Source: Candidatus Saccharibacteria bacterium oral taxon 488
GTDB taxonomy: Bacteria; Patescibacteriota; Saccharimonadia; Saccharimonadales; Saccharimonadaceae
NCBI GenBank assembly: GCA_005697215.1
Contig: CP040003.1
Location: 744,001 to 808,000, forward strand
Direction: 5' to 3'
DNA: 64,000 nucleotides
In this document: positions 52,277 through 61,882 of the stretch, in pieces
How the letters are laid out: each line of letters starts with the position of its first letter
Position numbering within the stretch: position 1 is the first letter of the stretch
Notes under the pieces: generated by a model
What the model saw: only the letters and a program-made list of their open reading frames with translations
Database searches by the model: none
What the model was told of the DNA's origin: nothing
Translations under genes and position numbers: made by a program

Positions 52277-52849
52277 TTACGCCGCGTGACTTGCCGCTAG
52301 CAAAAACGCCACCAACGCATCGGGCTGCTGCTCAGCCAGCCACGTTACGGCGTCAACGATAGCATCCTTGTTCTTGCCACCATTTTTGAGCTCATCGAGG
52401 AGGCGCTTGACCGTCCGCTGCGTCTGGCCATCATACCGATCGAGGCGCATCGCCTGAGTGACTTGCTTGACCTGCTCGTCGCTGAGAGCAACGTAGGGCG
52501 AGACCACTTCGTGAGCATGCTTGGGACTGCGCTTGGCGGCTTCGGCTTTGCGTTGGAGGTTTTCGAGGCCTTCAATCGTTGCCCGCATCAAGGCCTCCAC
52601 CTCGTCCATGCCGCGTTGATAGGCCTGGGCAAATTCCTCAGAATTATCCCCGCCCTCGGAAACAATTGCCGGCAAAAACTCGATCCGCATGACTCGGTGC
52701 ATATAGGCATCACCCATTTCCTCACCAGTTGCCATCACCTCACTCCACCAGGCAACGAACCGCGAATTCTCAGGATCATGCAGCTCGCGCATAGCCGGTA
52801 GCTGCGCTAATTTATCCTTAAAAAAGTGAATTAGTTTCTTGATGTCCAT
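52277..52849 (-). CDS. Hypothetical helical protein
   Basis: 190 residues. All-helical by pattern: 'MDIKKLIHFFKDKLAQLPAMREL', 'RFVAWWSEVMATGEEMGDAYMHRVMRIEFLPAIVSEG', 'QRGMDEVEALMRATIEGLENLQRKAEAAK' and a C-terminal 'EQVKQVTQAMRLDRYDGQTQRTVKRLLDEL'. No membrane helix or signal. No family recognised. TATAAT ends 8 nt before the ATG. Faces the CHAP gene. Confidence 0.7.
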   Translation of the reverse strand: MDIKKLIHFFKDKLAQLPAMRELHDPENSRFVAWWSEVMATGEEMGDAYMHRVMRIEFLPAIVSEGGDNSEEFAQAYQRGMDEVEALMRATIEGLENLQRKAEAAKRSPKHAHEVVSPYVALSDEQVKQVTQAMRLDRYDGQTQRTVKRLLDELKNGGKNKDAIVDAVTWLAEQQPDALVAFLLAASHAA

Positions 52850-52908
52850 GTCGTTTTATTATACCTAAAAACAATGGTAAGCACAAGCGCCATCCCCGCC
52901 CAAGGATC

Positions 52909-53817
52909 TCAGCGCCGCTTCAAAAAATAATAGCCAATCGCCAGTGCTGCCAGTGCGCTGCCGCCAATAACCACCCAAAAGGTCACCGGACTCTCCGCGG
53001 CCGGCAAGGGCACATTCATGCCATACAGCCCGGCCACCATCGTCGGAATAGTCAGCGCCACCGTGATCACCGTCAGCAGCCGAATCGTCTCATTCAACCG
53101 CGTATCCATCACCGCCCGGTAGCTATCACGCACATTGGTGATGGTTCGCAGCAGCGATTTACAACGGCTAATTACCTGTTCAAGGTCGATGGAAATATCT
53201 TCGACGTCATCCTTGTCGTCATCCTTGAGCCGCAAGCTGCGATTGGCGATCAGCCGCTCAATCGCCCAGTTCATCGGCAGCAAGGCATCCAGGTAATCAT
53301 TTAACTTGCGCTCATACTCGGTCAAGGTGACGATATCACGCGCCCGCAAGGTGTGAATATCGTCAGTCGCCGCCCGCATCTGACGATTGATGGTCGCCAC
53401 CCGCCGCTGGTACTGACTTGACACCGCCTCAATCATCGCCACCACCAGTTCAATCCGCCGCGATGTCCGCACTCTGGTTTTGTCGATAAACGGCTGCCAC
53501 AGCCGACCCAGACTATCGCGCGACAATGTCACCACATACTCTTTGTGAATGCCGAACAAAATTGGCGTGGTAAAATCATTAAAATCATCATCCGTATCCG
53601 GCAGCCGGGCGATCAAGTACGTCCACTCATCATCAAACTCAATACGCGGTACCTCGTGCGGATCAAGCGCGTCACTAATCATGTCCTCGTCCATCCCCAG
53701 CGTTAGCAGCTCGGACACTTCCTCTTCGGTTGGCCGTTCGCAGCGCAGCCAACTGCCGCTACGCAATGTCTGAATCGGTGCGATCGCCTCGCCTGTTGAA
53801 TGCAGGTATTCTATCAT
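52909..53817 (-). CDS. CorA-like divalent-metal transporter (paralogue 2)
   Basis: 302 residues from the start with TATACT 6 nt upstream. Cytosolic funnel with 'DEWTYLIARLPDTDDDFNDF', long helix 'VISRCKSLLRTITNVRDSYRAVMDTRLNETIRLL', first membrane helix and 'AGLYGMNVPLP' GMN filter. Transports Mg2+ or similar ions. Diverged from paralogue 1 at 44115. Downstream of the arc operon terminator. Confidence 0.93.
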   Translation of the reverse strand: MIEYLHSTGEAIAPIQTLRSGSWLRCERPTEEEVSELLTLGMDEDMISDALDPHEVPRIEFDDEWTYLIARLPDTDDDFNDFTTPILFGIHKEYVVTLSRDSLGRLWQPFIDKTRVRTSRRIELVVAMIEAVSSQYQRRVATINRQMRAATDDIHTLRARDIVTLTEYERKLNDYLDALLPMNWAIERLIANRSLRLKDDDKDDVEDISIDLEQVISRCKSLLRTITNVRDSYRAVMDTRLNETIRLLTVITVALTIPTMVAGLYGMNVPLPAAESPVTFWVVIGGSALAALAIGYYFLKRR

Positions 53818-53889
53818 GTACTCAGTATAGCTCATTTGAAATATTTTGGTACCGGTTAGATGACAATAAGCTTGCGGAGGCCATCATCG

Positions 53890-53924
53890 AAAACCACCAG
53901 CCGAGCTGTCTGACTGGTGGTTTT
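53890..53924 (-). terminator. Terminator of the arginine deiminase operon
   Basis: 11-bp stem AAAACCACCAG / CTGGTGGTTTT with a 13-nt loop and TTTT on the minus strand, 22 nt past the arcC stop codon. Confidence 0.85.
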
Positions 53925-53945
53925 GAGTGTTTATTTATATGAGAG

Positions 53946-54899
53946 CTAACTCTTGATGCGCGTACCAGCGGCACCGTTGATAGCGTCAGCGGTTTTTTCG
54001 AGCGAGGTAATGATCGCCGTGCGCCCCGAAGCACCGGCCACAAAACTTAACGCCGCCTGGGTTTTCGGTAGCATTGAGCCAGCCGCAAACTGCCCAGCAT
54101 CAATATGCTGCTGCAGCTCCTCGGCTGATACTTCGCCAAGCGCCTGCTCCGTCGGCTGACCAAAATTGACCTTAGCTGCATCAACCGAGGTTAGGATCAG
54201 CAATGTATCCGCCCCGAGCGTGTCCGCCAGCTTGGCCGCTCCAAAATCCTTGTCGATCACTGCAGCCACGCCGCTCAATTGACCCGATGCGTCACGCAGC
54301 ACCGGGATGCCGCCGCCGCCAGTCGAGACTACCAACACGCCGGCATCGACCAGCGCCTTGATGACGGGAGCCTCAACAATTTCCTGAGGCTTCGGTGACG
54401 GCACAACGCGCCGCCAACCACGGCCCGAGTCCTCGCGCACTGTATAGCCGCGTTCAGCCTGCACTTTCTTGGCCTCTTCTTCCGAATAGAATGGCCCGAT
54501 CGGCTTGGTTGGATTTTGAAATGCTGGATCAGCCTGATCAACCACCGTCTGGGTAACGATGCTCGCTGCATACTTATCATGCACACCACGAGTTGCCAGC
54601 GCATCGTGGATCGCTTGCTGCAACCAAAAACCAATTAGCCCCTGGCTCATCGCACCAGAATCTTCCAGCGGCAAGCTCGGCACCGCCTCGGTGTTAATCG
54701 CCTCCTCGTGTAGGACAATGTTGCCGACCTGCGGGCCATTACCGTGGACAATGGCTACGCGGTGGCCGGCTTGAATCAGCGGCAGAAGCTGGGCGATGGT
54801 TTCGTCGGCCACTCGCTGCTGCGCCTGGGACGAGGCCTCGCCCTGACGTTGCAGGGCGTTACCTCCAAGCGCGACGACAATGGTTCGCTGCTGATTCAT
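53946..54899 (-). CDS. arcC: Carbamate kinase
   Basis: 317 residues, standard. 'VVALGGNALQRQGE' (8-21), 'VAIVHGNGPQVGNI', 'VSTGGGGIPV', 'VIDKDFGAAKLA' (nucleotide-binding Lys-Asp), all family signatures. It makes ATP from carbamoyl phosphate and ADP, releasing CO2 and ammonia. Its ATG overlaps the antiporter stop, and the operon terminator follows. Confidence 0.97.
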   Translation of the reverse strand: MNQQRTIVVALGGNALQRQGEASSQAQQRVADETIAQLLPLIQAGHRVAIVHGNGPQVGNIVLHEEAINTEAVPSLPLEDSGAMSQGLIGFWLQQAIHDALATRGVHDKYAASIVTQTVVDQADPAFQNPTKPIGPFYSEEEAKKVQAERGYTVREDSGRGWRRVVPSPKPQEIVEAPVIKALVDAGVLVVSTGGGGIPVLRDASGQLSGVAAVIDKDFGAAKLADTLGADTLLILTSVDAAKVNFGQPTEQALGEVSAEELQQHIDAGQFAAGSMLPKTQAALSFVAGASGRTAIITSLEKTADAINGAAGTRIKS

Positions 54900-56485
54900 T
54901 AGGCGATGGCTCCGTATACCGTGATAGCTACGAGGCTAATTATCGCAAAGACCACCATGATTGGCATTGAACGCTTCAACCATGCACGGTACGACACGCC
55001 GGCTAGGGCCAGACCGCCCATCAACGAAGCAATGGTTGGCGCCATCATATTCAACAGACCCGATGCTGCTGCGAATGCGACAACGATGATCTCCTTGCTG
55101 GAGCCGACTAGATCAGCCACTGGCGCGATGACTGGCATAGTTGCCGCCGCTAGACCTGATGATGACGGAATGATAAAGCTCATCGGCAAGTAGAAGATAT
55201 AGGCGAGAATACCAACAAAGCTACCCGCACCCTTCAGGGCAGATTCGCCCCAGCTAATAATCGTGTCTTGGATGGCACCATTCTGCATCACCACGCCGAC
55301 ACCGGCGGCCACCGCAATGATCAGCGCCACACTCAGTAGATCGGCTGTACCCTTCAGGAAGGTGTCAACAACGAAGACTTCTTCTTTCTTGAATTGGCGA
55401 TAATAAATCGCTGCGATGACTAAGGTTGACAACAGAAACAGGGTCGAGATCTCGTTGAAGTACCACTCACCAAATGGCAAGACATGATCGAGACCCAAGA
55501 TAGCACCAACGACCGGTAGCTCTGCAAACCATTTATGGATATCGGCGAACAGTGTGATCCCCCAGTTGCCCCACGGGATAAGCGAGATGATCATCAGTAG
55601 GAAAGTGACGCCAAAGACCGCCATCACTGCTTTACGCGGACCGGTAAATTCTGGCACGTTGCTCATATCAAGTGCGGTGGTGGCTGGCTTATACCGAACA
55701 TCATCTTTATACTTACCAGCCTTTACCTTTGACGCGTATCGCATGGTGAACACGATAGCCGCGATCAAACAGAGCAGCAAAATGATTGATTGGAGACCCA
55801 ATATATTACCGAGCGGCACGTCAGCCGACTTGGCAGCGATACCAGTTGAAAATGGGTTTAACGTTGAACCAAGCACACCAGTACCAGCACCCAGCACGAT
55901 CACCATCACCGCGGTCATAGCGTTGTAGCCAGCCGCCATCATGATCGGCACCACCAGCGCATAAAAGGCCACGGCCTCTTCCTGCATACCGTAGGTGGTA
56001 CCACCGATAGCGAAGAACGTCATGAGAATTGGGATGAGCCATTTCTCCTTGCCCTTCATCTTGCGCAGCATGGCACCCAGTGTCGCATCCAGCGCGCCAG
56101 TCTTCATCGTCACCCCGAGGAAGCCGCCGAGGATCAACACGAAGACGATGACGTCGAGCTTCTCACTCATGCCCTTGATCGGCGCAAGTGCTGCATCCCA
56201 CAAACCCTGGCGGGAGTCAGTGGTTGTCTCGGTGCCGTCATCGGCTTTTTTAGTAGTGACTTTATCAGTCTGTTTATACGTACCAGCGATGCGCACTGTC
56301 TTTTCCGCATCATTTGGATCTGGTTTTGTGTTGTACACACCAGACGGGATAATCCACGTTAGGACTGCCATCAAGGCAATCACCACAAACAGCACGGTAA
56401 AGGCTGAGGGCGAGCGCAGCTTTTTCTTAATTTTTTTCATTTTTTCTACCATGTCCGGAGCCTCCTTTACTCCTGTATTAGACAT
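54899..56485 (-). CDS. YfcC/ArcD2-type arginine-ornithine antiporter
   Basis: 528 residues. A basic cytosolic start (MKKIKKKLRSP), about 12-13 membrane helices and an 80-residue loop after the first. 'LGGFLGVTMKTGALDATLGAML', 'GTTYGMQEEAVAFYALVVPIMMAAGYNAMTAVM' and 'PSSSGLAAATMPVIAPVADLVG' are YfcC-family signatures. Its position between arcB and arcC supports arginine import and ornithine export. Amino-acid specificity is inferred from the operon. Confidence 0.9.
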   Translation of the reverse strand: MSNTGVKEAPDMVEKMKKIKKKLRSPSAFTVLFVVIALMAVLTWIIPSGVYNTKPDPNDAEKTVRIAGTYKQTDKVTTKKADDGTETTTDSRQGLWDAALAPIKGMSEKLDVIVFVLILGGFLGVTMKTGALDATLGAMLRKMKGKEKWLIPILMTFFAIGGTTYGMQEEAVAFYALVVPIMMAAGYNAMTAVMVIVLGAGTGVLGSTLNPFSTGIAAKSADVPLGNILGLQSIILLLCLIAAIVFTMRYASKVKAGKYKDDVRYKPATTALDMSNVPEFTGPRKAVMAVFGVTFLLMIISLIPWGNWGITLFADIHKWFAELPVVGAILGLDHVLPFGEWYFNEISTLFLLSTLVIAAIYYRQFKKEEVFVVDTFLKGTADLLSVALIIAVAAGVGVVMQNGAIQDTIISWGESALKGAGSFVGILAYIFYLPMSFIIPSSSGLAAATMPVIAPVADLVGSSKEIIVVAFAAASGLLNMMAPTIASLMGGLALAGVSYRAWLKRSMPIMVVFAIISLVAITVYGAIA

Positions 56486-57475
56486 CTACAGCGTCAAAGC
56501 GATAACCGCTTTGATGGTATGCATACGATTTTCCGCCTGGTCAAAGACGATCGAATTTGGCGAGCGGAAGACATCATCCGTCACCTCCATCGCCTCTAGC
56601 CCGAAGTCGTCCCTGATGTGCTGACCGGTCGTGGTCAATGCATCATGAAAGGCCGGCAGGCAGTGCATGAACTTGACTTCAGGATTGCCGGTGAGGTTCA
56701 ACATGTCACGATTAACCTGGAAATGACGCAGCTGATTGATGCGCTCAGCGAACTTATCCTCTTCGCCCATCGACACCCAAACATCAGTGTAAATGACATC
56801 GGCACCGCGCAAGGCTTCCTCAAAATTATCAGTGATAGTAATCCGCCCGTGATTCTGGTGCGCCAGCTCATGCGCGTGATGGACAAGGCCCTCTTCAGGG
56901 AACAATTCACGCGGCGCTAAAATCCGAAAGTCCAGCCCCATGATTGCCGAGCCGAGCAGCAAGCTATTAGCCATGTTATTGCGGCCGTCGCCGACAAACA
57001 CCAGCTTGACGCCGTGCAGCCGACCGAGGTGCTCCTCGATAGTCATAAAGTCGGCTAGAATCTGCGTTGGATGGAACTTATCAGTCAATCCATTCCACAC
57101 CGGCACGCCGGCGTGCTTCGCTAGATCTTCTACCGTTTTGTGTGCAAAACCGCGAAACTCAATACCGTCAAACATCCGGCCCAGCACCTTGGCGGTGTCC
57201 TCGACCGTCTCTTTCTTGCCAAGCTGAATATCGTCTTTACCGAGATATTCCGGCGCGATACCGAGGTCGTTAGCCGCCACCGTAAAGGCGCAGCGCGTCC
57301 TGGTCGAGGTTTTTTCAAACAATAACGCAATATTCTTGCCCTCATGAATCCGATGCGGCGTACCAGCGTACTTCATCCGCTTATACTCATTTGCCGTCGT
57401 TAGTAGCAACCGAATGTCACCCGCAGTAAAATCACCCAGCGTTAGGAATGATCGCCCTTTCAAACTTTGTGCCAT
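56486..57475 (-). CDS. arcB: Ornithine carbamoyltransferase (catabolic)
   Basis: 329 residues. Carbamoyl-phosphate site 'STRTRC' (about 56-61), '[15 protein letters not shown]' and '[10 protein letters not shown]' with the catalytic Cys-Leu-Pro are complete. In this operon it phosphorolyses citrulline to ornithine and carbamoyl phosphate. Lies directly between arcA and the antiporter with no gap (stop/start adjacent). Confidence 0.96.
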   Translation of the reverse strand: MAQSLKGRSFLTLGDFTAGDIRLLLTTANEYKRMKYAGTPHRIHEGKNIALLFEKTSTRTRCAFTVAANDLGIAPEYLGKDDIQLGKKETVEDTAKVLGRMFDGIEFRGFAHKTVEDLAKHAGVPVWNGLTDKFHPTQILADFMTIEEHLGRLHGVKLVFVGDGRNNMANSLLLGSAIMGLDFRILAPRELFPEEGLVHHAHELAHQNHGRITITDNFEEALRGADVIYTDVWVSMGEEDKFAERINQLRHFQVNRDMLNLTGNPEVKFMHCLPAFHDALTTTGQHIRDDFGLEAMEVTDDVFRSPNSIVFDQAENRMHTIKAVIALTL

Positions 57476-58711
57476 TTATACATCCTCCCGTACTAGTGGC
57501 ATGCTCATACAGCGCGGACCACCACGGCCACGGCCAAGCTCAGCACCGCTGACTTCGATAACTTCAACGCCGTGCTCGCGCAATTTTTGGTTGGTGACGT
57601 AGTTGCGGTCATACGTCACCACCACGCCCGGCGCAATCGCCAAGGTGTTCGAGCCGTCGTTCCACTGCTCGCGGGCTGCTGCGATCGGATCACCGCCACC
57701 ACATTCGATCAAGGTAACGCTCGGCAGACCCAAGGCCACCCGCAAGACATGCTCGAGATCCGTCTCATGCGTAATGCGCGGAAACGGCTGTCCCTCAACC
57801 TTTTCCAATACGAAACAATTCATCTTGCCGCCGCGATCGCGGATTTCCGGATGAATGGTAAACTTGTCCCGATCAATCATGGTAAACACCGTGTCCAGGT
57901 GCATAAAGGCGTGCGACTTTGGAATCTCCATGGCAACGACTTTCTTAAAGCCAGAGCCAGCAAACAGTTTCGTCGCCATCTTTTCAATCGCCTCAGCCGT
58001 GGTGCGCTCCGATACGCCGATGGCCATCACTTCACTGCTCAATACCAGCTCATCGCCACCTTCGATTGAGAACTTTTCGTGACGATCATACCACACCGGC
58101 ACATTCTTATTAGCAAACCGCGGATGATGATCAATGATGTAGCGCATGAACAGCGACTCACGACGACGAGCTGGCCAGTGCATCTTGTTGATCGTCAGAC
58201 CGTGACCAATGGTTGCAGCCGGGTCACGCGTAAAGTACAAGTTCGGCATCGGATCGAGATAGAATGGATAGTGATTTTTCTCGATCATATTGTGCAGCTG
58301 CTGATGCTGATCTGGCGGCAGCGTAATCTCGTCCTTGCGCACACCGGCCATAATTTTACGCACCATCGCGTTCGTTGGCAGGTCCAGCAGGAACTGGCGC
58401 AGCACTCTGGTAACACGGCGCGAGCCTTGCTTCGAATTTGCCAACATTTCATCAACAAACTGCTCACGTAATTGATCAGTGTGTAGCGCTTCGGTCACCA
58501 GCTGATCGAGATACAACACCTCGACACCGTGATCACGCAGCACCTGAGCAAACGCATCATGCTCCTTTTGGGCGACCTGCAAATACGGAATGTCGTCAAA
58601 CAGCAGATCAGTCAAGTAGTCTGGTGTTAAGTTTTCTAATTCTTCGCCCGGACGATGCAACAGCACCGCCTTGAGTCGGCCAATTTCTGATGTAATATGT
58701 AATGGATCCAT
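57476..58711 (-). CDS. arcA: Arginine deiminase
   Basis: 411 residues. '[18 protein letters not shown]', '[11 protein letters not shown]', '[25 protein letters not shown]', '[14 protein letters not shown]' with the catalytic His-x-Asp, and '[12 protein letters not shown]' with the catalytic Cys (about 401). It converts arginine to citrulline and ammonia. First gene of the arc operon, with an SD-like GGGGATGGGGG before the ATG and a TTGGGC-17-TAGTAT promoter-like pair about 30 nt upstream. Confidence 0.97.
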   Translation of the reverse strand: MDPLHITSEIGRLKAVLLHRPGEELENLTPDYLTDLLFDDIPYLQVAQKEHDAFAQVLRDHGVEVLYLDQLVTEALHTDQLREQFVDEMLANSKQGSRRVTRVLRQFLLDLPTNAMVRKIMAGVRKDEITLPPDQHQQLHNMIEKNHYPFYLDPMPNLYFTRDPAATIGHGLTINKMHWPARRRESLFMRYIIDHHPRFANKNVPVWYDRHEKFSIEGGDELVLSSEVMAIGVSERTTAEAIEKMATKLFAGSGFKKVVAMEIPKSHAFMHLDTVFTMIDRDKFTIHPEIRDRGGKMNCFVLEKVEGQPFPRITHETDLEHVLRVALGLPSVTLIECGGGDPIAAAREQWNDGSNTLAIAPGVVVTYDRNYVTNQKLREHGVEVIEVSGAELGRGRGGPRCMSMPLVREDV

Positions 58712-58799
58712 ACCCCCATCCCCTTTTTGTTTATGGTTATACTAACAATAGTAGCATATACGCCCAAGAACACAAGTATCGCTTAGCGAGCCGTGTGAA

Positions 58800-59828
58800 T
58801 TACCGCCTACGAGGCCAAACTGCATCAATAATCGTATACGGCAAACGCCGGTATCGCCACCAGCTAACTAATGTCACCCCAAGCCAGCCAATGACAACAG
58901 GCATACCAGCCCTAGGCCCTAGCACAATGCCATACATGAACAAGCCAATATACCCCAATCGCAGCAGATACATTGTCAATCGATGAGGCCAAGAACGTTC
59001 ACGATCATCCAATGATATTCCCGTCATCCAGCCGCCAATCGTTTGCCCACCCATCATGAGCGGCATGATCAGCTGGACTACTAACTCACCGCCAGCGAGA
59101 ATACCATATGACAGTCCCGCAACAGTATTTCCCGCCAAACCCGGCATCGTGATATACAATATAATACCGATACACGTCCTCACCACAAGCACCGCAACCA
59201 CGTCAAGTATAAACGCCACTAATCGCCGCACTAGGCCCGGCTGTGTTGTCACGGTCTCGCCATGCTTTACATTGCGCAGATCTGGTAGCAACCGACCACA
59301 CCAATAGCCGACCAAAGCACCTCCGGTATTGAGCAACAAGTCATCAACATCAAACAGCCTATAGCTACATGGATACAGCCCAAACGCACCTGTCAGTTGG
59401 GTTACTTCAATCGTTAATGATAGGGTGAGTCCTAATAGTACAACCATGTACCAGCGTACAGGGTACATCACTCGTAAAAACATACCGAACGGCATAAAAA
59501 AGACTATATTCATCACTACCTGTAGAACAGCCCGCAACCCTTCAGCCTGTATGTCCATAATTGATGCGAGCGGATGTAGTTGTGGTGAGACTGCATGATG
59601 CGCACAGAACCATGCTGGATTATCTGGCATCGGATAGAGCGTAAACGCCACGAGTCCCAGTGCATACAATACAACCAAATACACCATGACCATCCTGCCG
59701 ACTACTAGCCGTCGTAATCGCATATACTGTACGACGAGCAGCGGAAATGTCAAGAGCAGTGCAGCAAATGGCCAGAATGATATCGCCAGCTGAAATGACG
59801 AGGAGAATGTAGTAAAAAATGCCATCAT
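58800..59828 (-). CDS. VanZ-RDD fusion membrane protein
   Basis: 342 residues from the preferred start; CATAAT lies 10 nt upstream of it. The N-terminal half is VanZ-like: 'VLYALGLVAFTLYPMPDN', 'VVMNIVFFMPFGMFLRV', 'LTIEVTQLTGAFG', 'FDVDDLLLNTGGALVGYW'. The C-terminal half is an RDD-type domain of three helices ('RRLVAFILDVVAVLV', 'GQTIGGWMTGISL'). VanZ domains are linked to teicoplanin tolerance and RDD to ion or lipid handling. Combination suggests an envelope role. Transcribed after the methyltransferase. Confidence 0.88.
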   Translation of the reverse strand: MMAFFTTFSSSFQLAISFWPFAALLLTFPLLVVQYMRLRRLVVGRMVMVYLVVLYALGLVAFTLYPMPDNPAWFCAHHAVSPQLHPLASIMDIQAEGLRAVLQVVMNIVFFMPFGMFLRVMYPVRWYMVVLLGLTLSLTIEVTQLTGAFGLYPCSYRLFDVDDLLLNTGGALVGYWCGRLLPDLRNVKHGETVTTQPGLVRRLVAFILDVVAVLVVRTCIGIILYITMPGLAGNTVAGLSYGILAGGELVVQLIMPLMMGGQTIGGWMTGISLDDRERSWPHRLTMYLLRLGYIGLFMYGIVLGPRAGMPVVIGWLGVTLVSWWRYRRLPYTIIDAVWPRRR

Positions 59829-59874
59829 AGCCTTAATTATTATGCAGGAAAAATTAGCTATCGTCAAATATGCC

Positions 59875-60492
59875 TCATTCTCGAATGATCGCCAAGGATG
59901 CCTCGACTGTCAGCCGAGCCGGATGGCGTCTCAGCCACTCATCGACCGCCCGCGCCGCGCCCGGCAAGGCTTCATTGGCGTAATCATCAACAATGATGGT
60001 CGCCGTTTCCTGAAATTTGCCGTCACACACGCGAAATGAATCGGCAATTGACTCATAAAAATCGCCGTCAAAAAACGCAAAGATGATACATTCCGGCACG
60101 TCCTCAGGAGTGAAATCAGCAAACCAGCCTTTGTGAATAATTGGCAGTTTCAAGCCAGCCTTTTTAAAATTCTGGACGAAGGTTTTACGCGGCGCCAACA
60201 GTTCACCCGCCTTGAACTGCTCACCCGCAGCGCTGTTATCCGCCTGGGTTTTTTCTGGCAACCCGGCAAACGAATCGTAAACGTGAAACTCGCCAGCAAA
60301 ATCATAGGCGTCCAGCAGTCGCCGAATGAACAAGCTGGTCGTGCCGACGTAACAGCCAAACTCGACGATGTTTCCTGCCGCGCCGCTTTGCAGCACCTTT
60401 TCCAGCTCCCGCAGCAACACGCCGAGTTCTTTGGCGTCAACTTGGTCGGAAATGATGGGATATTTGGCGAGGAGTCGGTCGGCTATGTTCAT
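59875..60492 (-). CDS. TylF/macrocin-type SAM-dependent methyltransferase
   Basis: 205 residues. SAM-binding 'NIVEFGCYVGTTSLFIRRLL' (about 41-60), 'HVYDSFAGLPEK', 'GWFADFTPEDVP' and 'FFDGDFYESIADSF' (metal-binding Asp) and 'IVDDYANEALPGAARAVDEWL' are all TylF/MycF family motifs. It methylates an unknown hydroxyl, perhaps on a glycan. TATAAT ends 8 nt before the ATG (leaderless type). Confidence 0.9.
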   Translation of the reverse strand: MNIADRLLAKYPIISDQVDAKELGVLLRELEKVLQSGAAGNIVEFGCYVGTTSLFIRRLLDAYDFAGEFHVYDSFAGLPEKTQADNSAAGEQFKAGELLAPRKTFVQNFKKAGLKLPIIHKGWFADFTPEDVPECIIFAFFDGDFYESIADSFRVCDGKFQETATIIVDDYANEALPGAARAVDEWLRRHPARLTVEASLAIIRE

Positions 60493-60585
60493 AACGGTTT
60501 ATTATAAATAGTCTATGGGTCATCGGCAAATAATGTTGCTCTTGTATGTTGATAACTCCATACAGTAAACTCTCAATTAGAGATC

Positions 60586-61320
60586 ATGAATGTATATGAA
60601 ATTATCAAAACATTTTTACCAAAACAACTAGATATAAAACACCGAGACCTCCTGCAGTTTGCCTTACAAAAATCGAACCTAATTGTATATGGCGAAATTC
60701 ACGGCATCAAAGAAAATGCCGATATTATCTATACCCTGGTTAGAAAACTTGACATCCAGCAATTGGCTATTGAAGCCGGCCCCGCCGTACTTAACTTCAT
60801 CAATTCAGTAAAAACCGGTTCTTATGATTTTTCCCTGATTGATGAAGACCTTTTTGACTCAAGCATTTTATCTCTTGAGGTGATAAAAACGATAGCAATT
60901 CTTCTGCAGCAAAATCAACTTAAAGAGCTCGTTTTTATTGATACATTTTTTGACAATTTAGATGAGGACGCCGTCATACCACCAAGCCCGCAGGAACGAG
61001 AAGAGCAGCTAGCTAAAAATATCCTCGGGATTGACGACTCTCTACCAACATTATGTATTATGGGACAATGGCATACGCAGCCCAAAGTTGTTACAGATGG
61101 CGAAATACGGCATGAATCAGCATTATATCGCCTGAGAAAAACAAAACCAAATGTACCGTTTATTCACAATATCTATCGACAAGGGCAACTATTTAATGAT
61201 GGAAAAATAATTGAATTACCAGACAACCTAGCAGTATCATCTTATTACGAGATTGTCCAGAAAACCGATATTGATTTTGATCTACATGTACCAAGGGCGA
61301 CAAGAATATCATTATGCTAA
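60586..61320 (+). CDS. ChaN/Tiki/EreA-superfamily-like protein
   Basis: 244 residues. 'NLIVYGEIHGIKENADII' (GExH, about 30-48), 'QLAIEAGP' (second Glu) and 'IMGQWHTQ' (His) mirror the GExH...E...H pattern of the ChaN/TraB/Tiki/EreA superfamily of putative metal-dependent hydrolases. The family-specific role cannot be set. AT-rich, with different codon use from the arc block, suggesting transfer. No SD recognised; it precedes the PEBP gene by 10 nt. Confidence 0.55.
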   Translation: MNVYEIIKTFLPKQLDIKHRDLLQFALQKSNLIVYGEIHGIKENADIIYTLVRKLDIQQLAIEAGPAVLNFINSVKTGSYDFSLIDEDLFDSSILSLEVIKTIAILLQQNQLKELVFIDTFFDNLDEDAVIPPSPQEREEQLAKNILGIDDSLPTLCIMGQWHTQPKVVTDGEIRHESALYRLRKTKPNVPFIHNIYRQGQLFNDGKIIELPDNLAVSSYYEIVQKTDIDFDLHVPRATRISLC

Positions 61321-61329
61321 AATTGTAGT

Positions 61330-61791
61330 ATGAAAATTACCAGTCCTGCGTTCGCCGAAAACGCTAAAATACCAAAAATTTACTCCAAGCTCGGCGGTAA
61401 TCAACGCCCGCCGCTCAAGATCGGCGACGTGCCAGCAGATACTAAAAGTCTGGTAATCGTCTGTCACGACCCTGACGCGCCTGGGCGCGATGGATTTTAT
61501 CATTGGACGGTTTGGAACGTGCCGGGCAAAACCGCTGAAATTTCTGGCGAATCACTGCCCGCGGGCGCGGTCGAAGGTGTTACGAGTTGGGGTCAGCCTG
61601 GCTGGGGCGGACCGCAACCGCCATTTGGCACGCACCGCTATCAATTTTATGTGTACGCGCTGGACACGACGTTAGATTTACCAGACAACACCAAACCAAA
61701 AGAACTAATCGCCACCCTCACGCCGCACATCATTAGCCAAGCCATGCTGACTGGAAAGTTTGGTGTGTTGGATATTTTTCGGCAGAATTAA
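61330..61791 (+). CDS. YbhB/YbcL (PEBP/Raf-kinase-inhibitor-like) protein
   Basis: 153 residues. 'LVIVCHDPDAPGRDGFYHWTVWNVP' (about 45-69) with the DPDAP ligand-binding motif, and 'GPQPPFGTHRYQFYVYALD' with the PPxGxHRY motif are hallmarks. Bacterial members are small cytosolic proteins with unclear ligand. TAAAAT ends 6 nt before the ATG (leaderless type). Confidence 0.95.
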   Translation: MKITSPAFAENAKIPKIYSKLGGNQRPPLKIGDVPADTKSLVIVCHDPDAPGRDGFYHWTVWNVPGKTAEISGESLPAGAVEGVTSWGQPGWGGPQPPFGTHRYQFYVYALDTTLDLPDNTKPKELIATLTPHIISQAMLTGKFGVLDIFRQN

Positions 61792-61882
61792 GTACCACTT
61801 TCTACCAATAATTTACTGGGCAAAAGTCTACAGGCTATTAAACGACACCGCTAACCCTATTCTGCCATCTATATTTTTTAAT

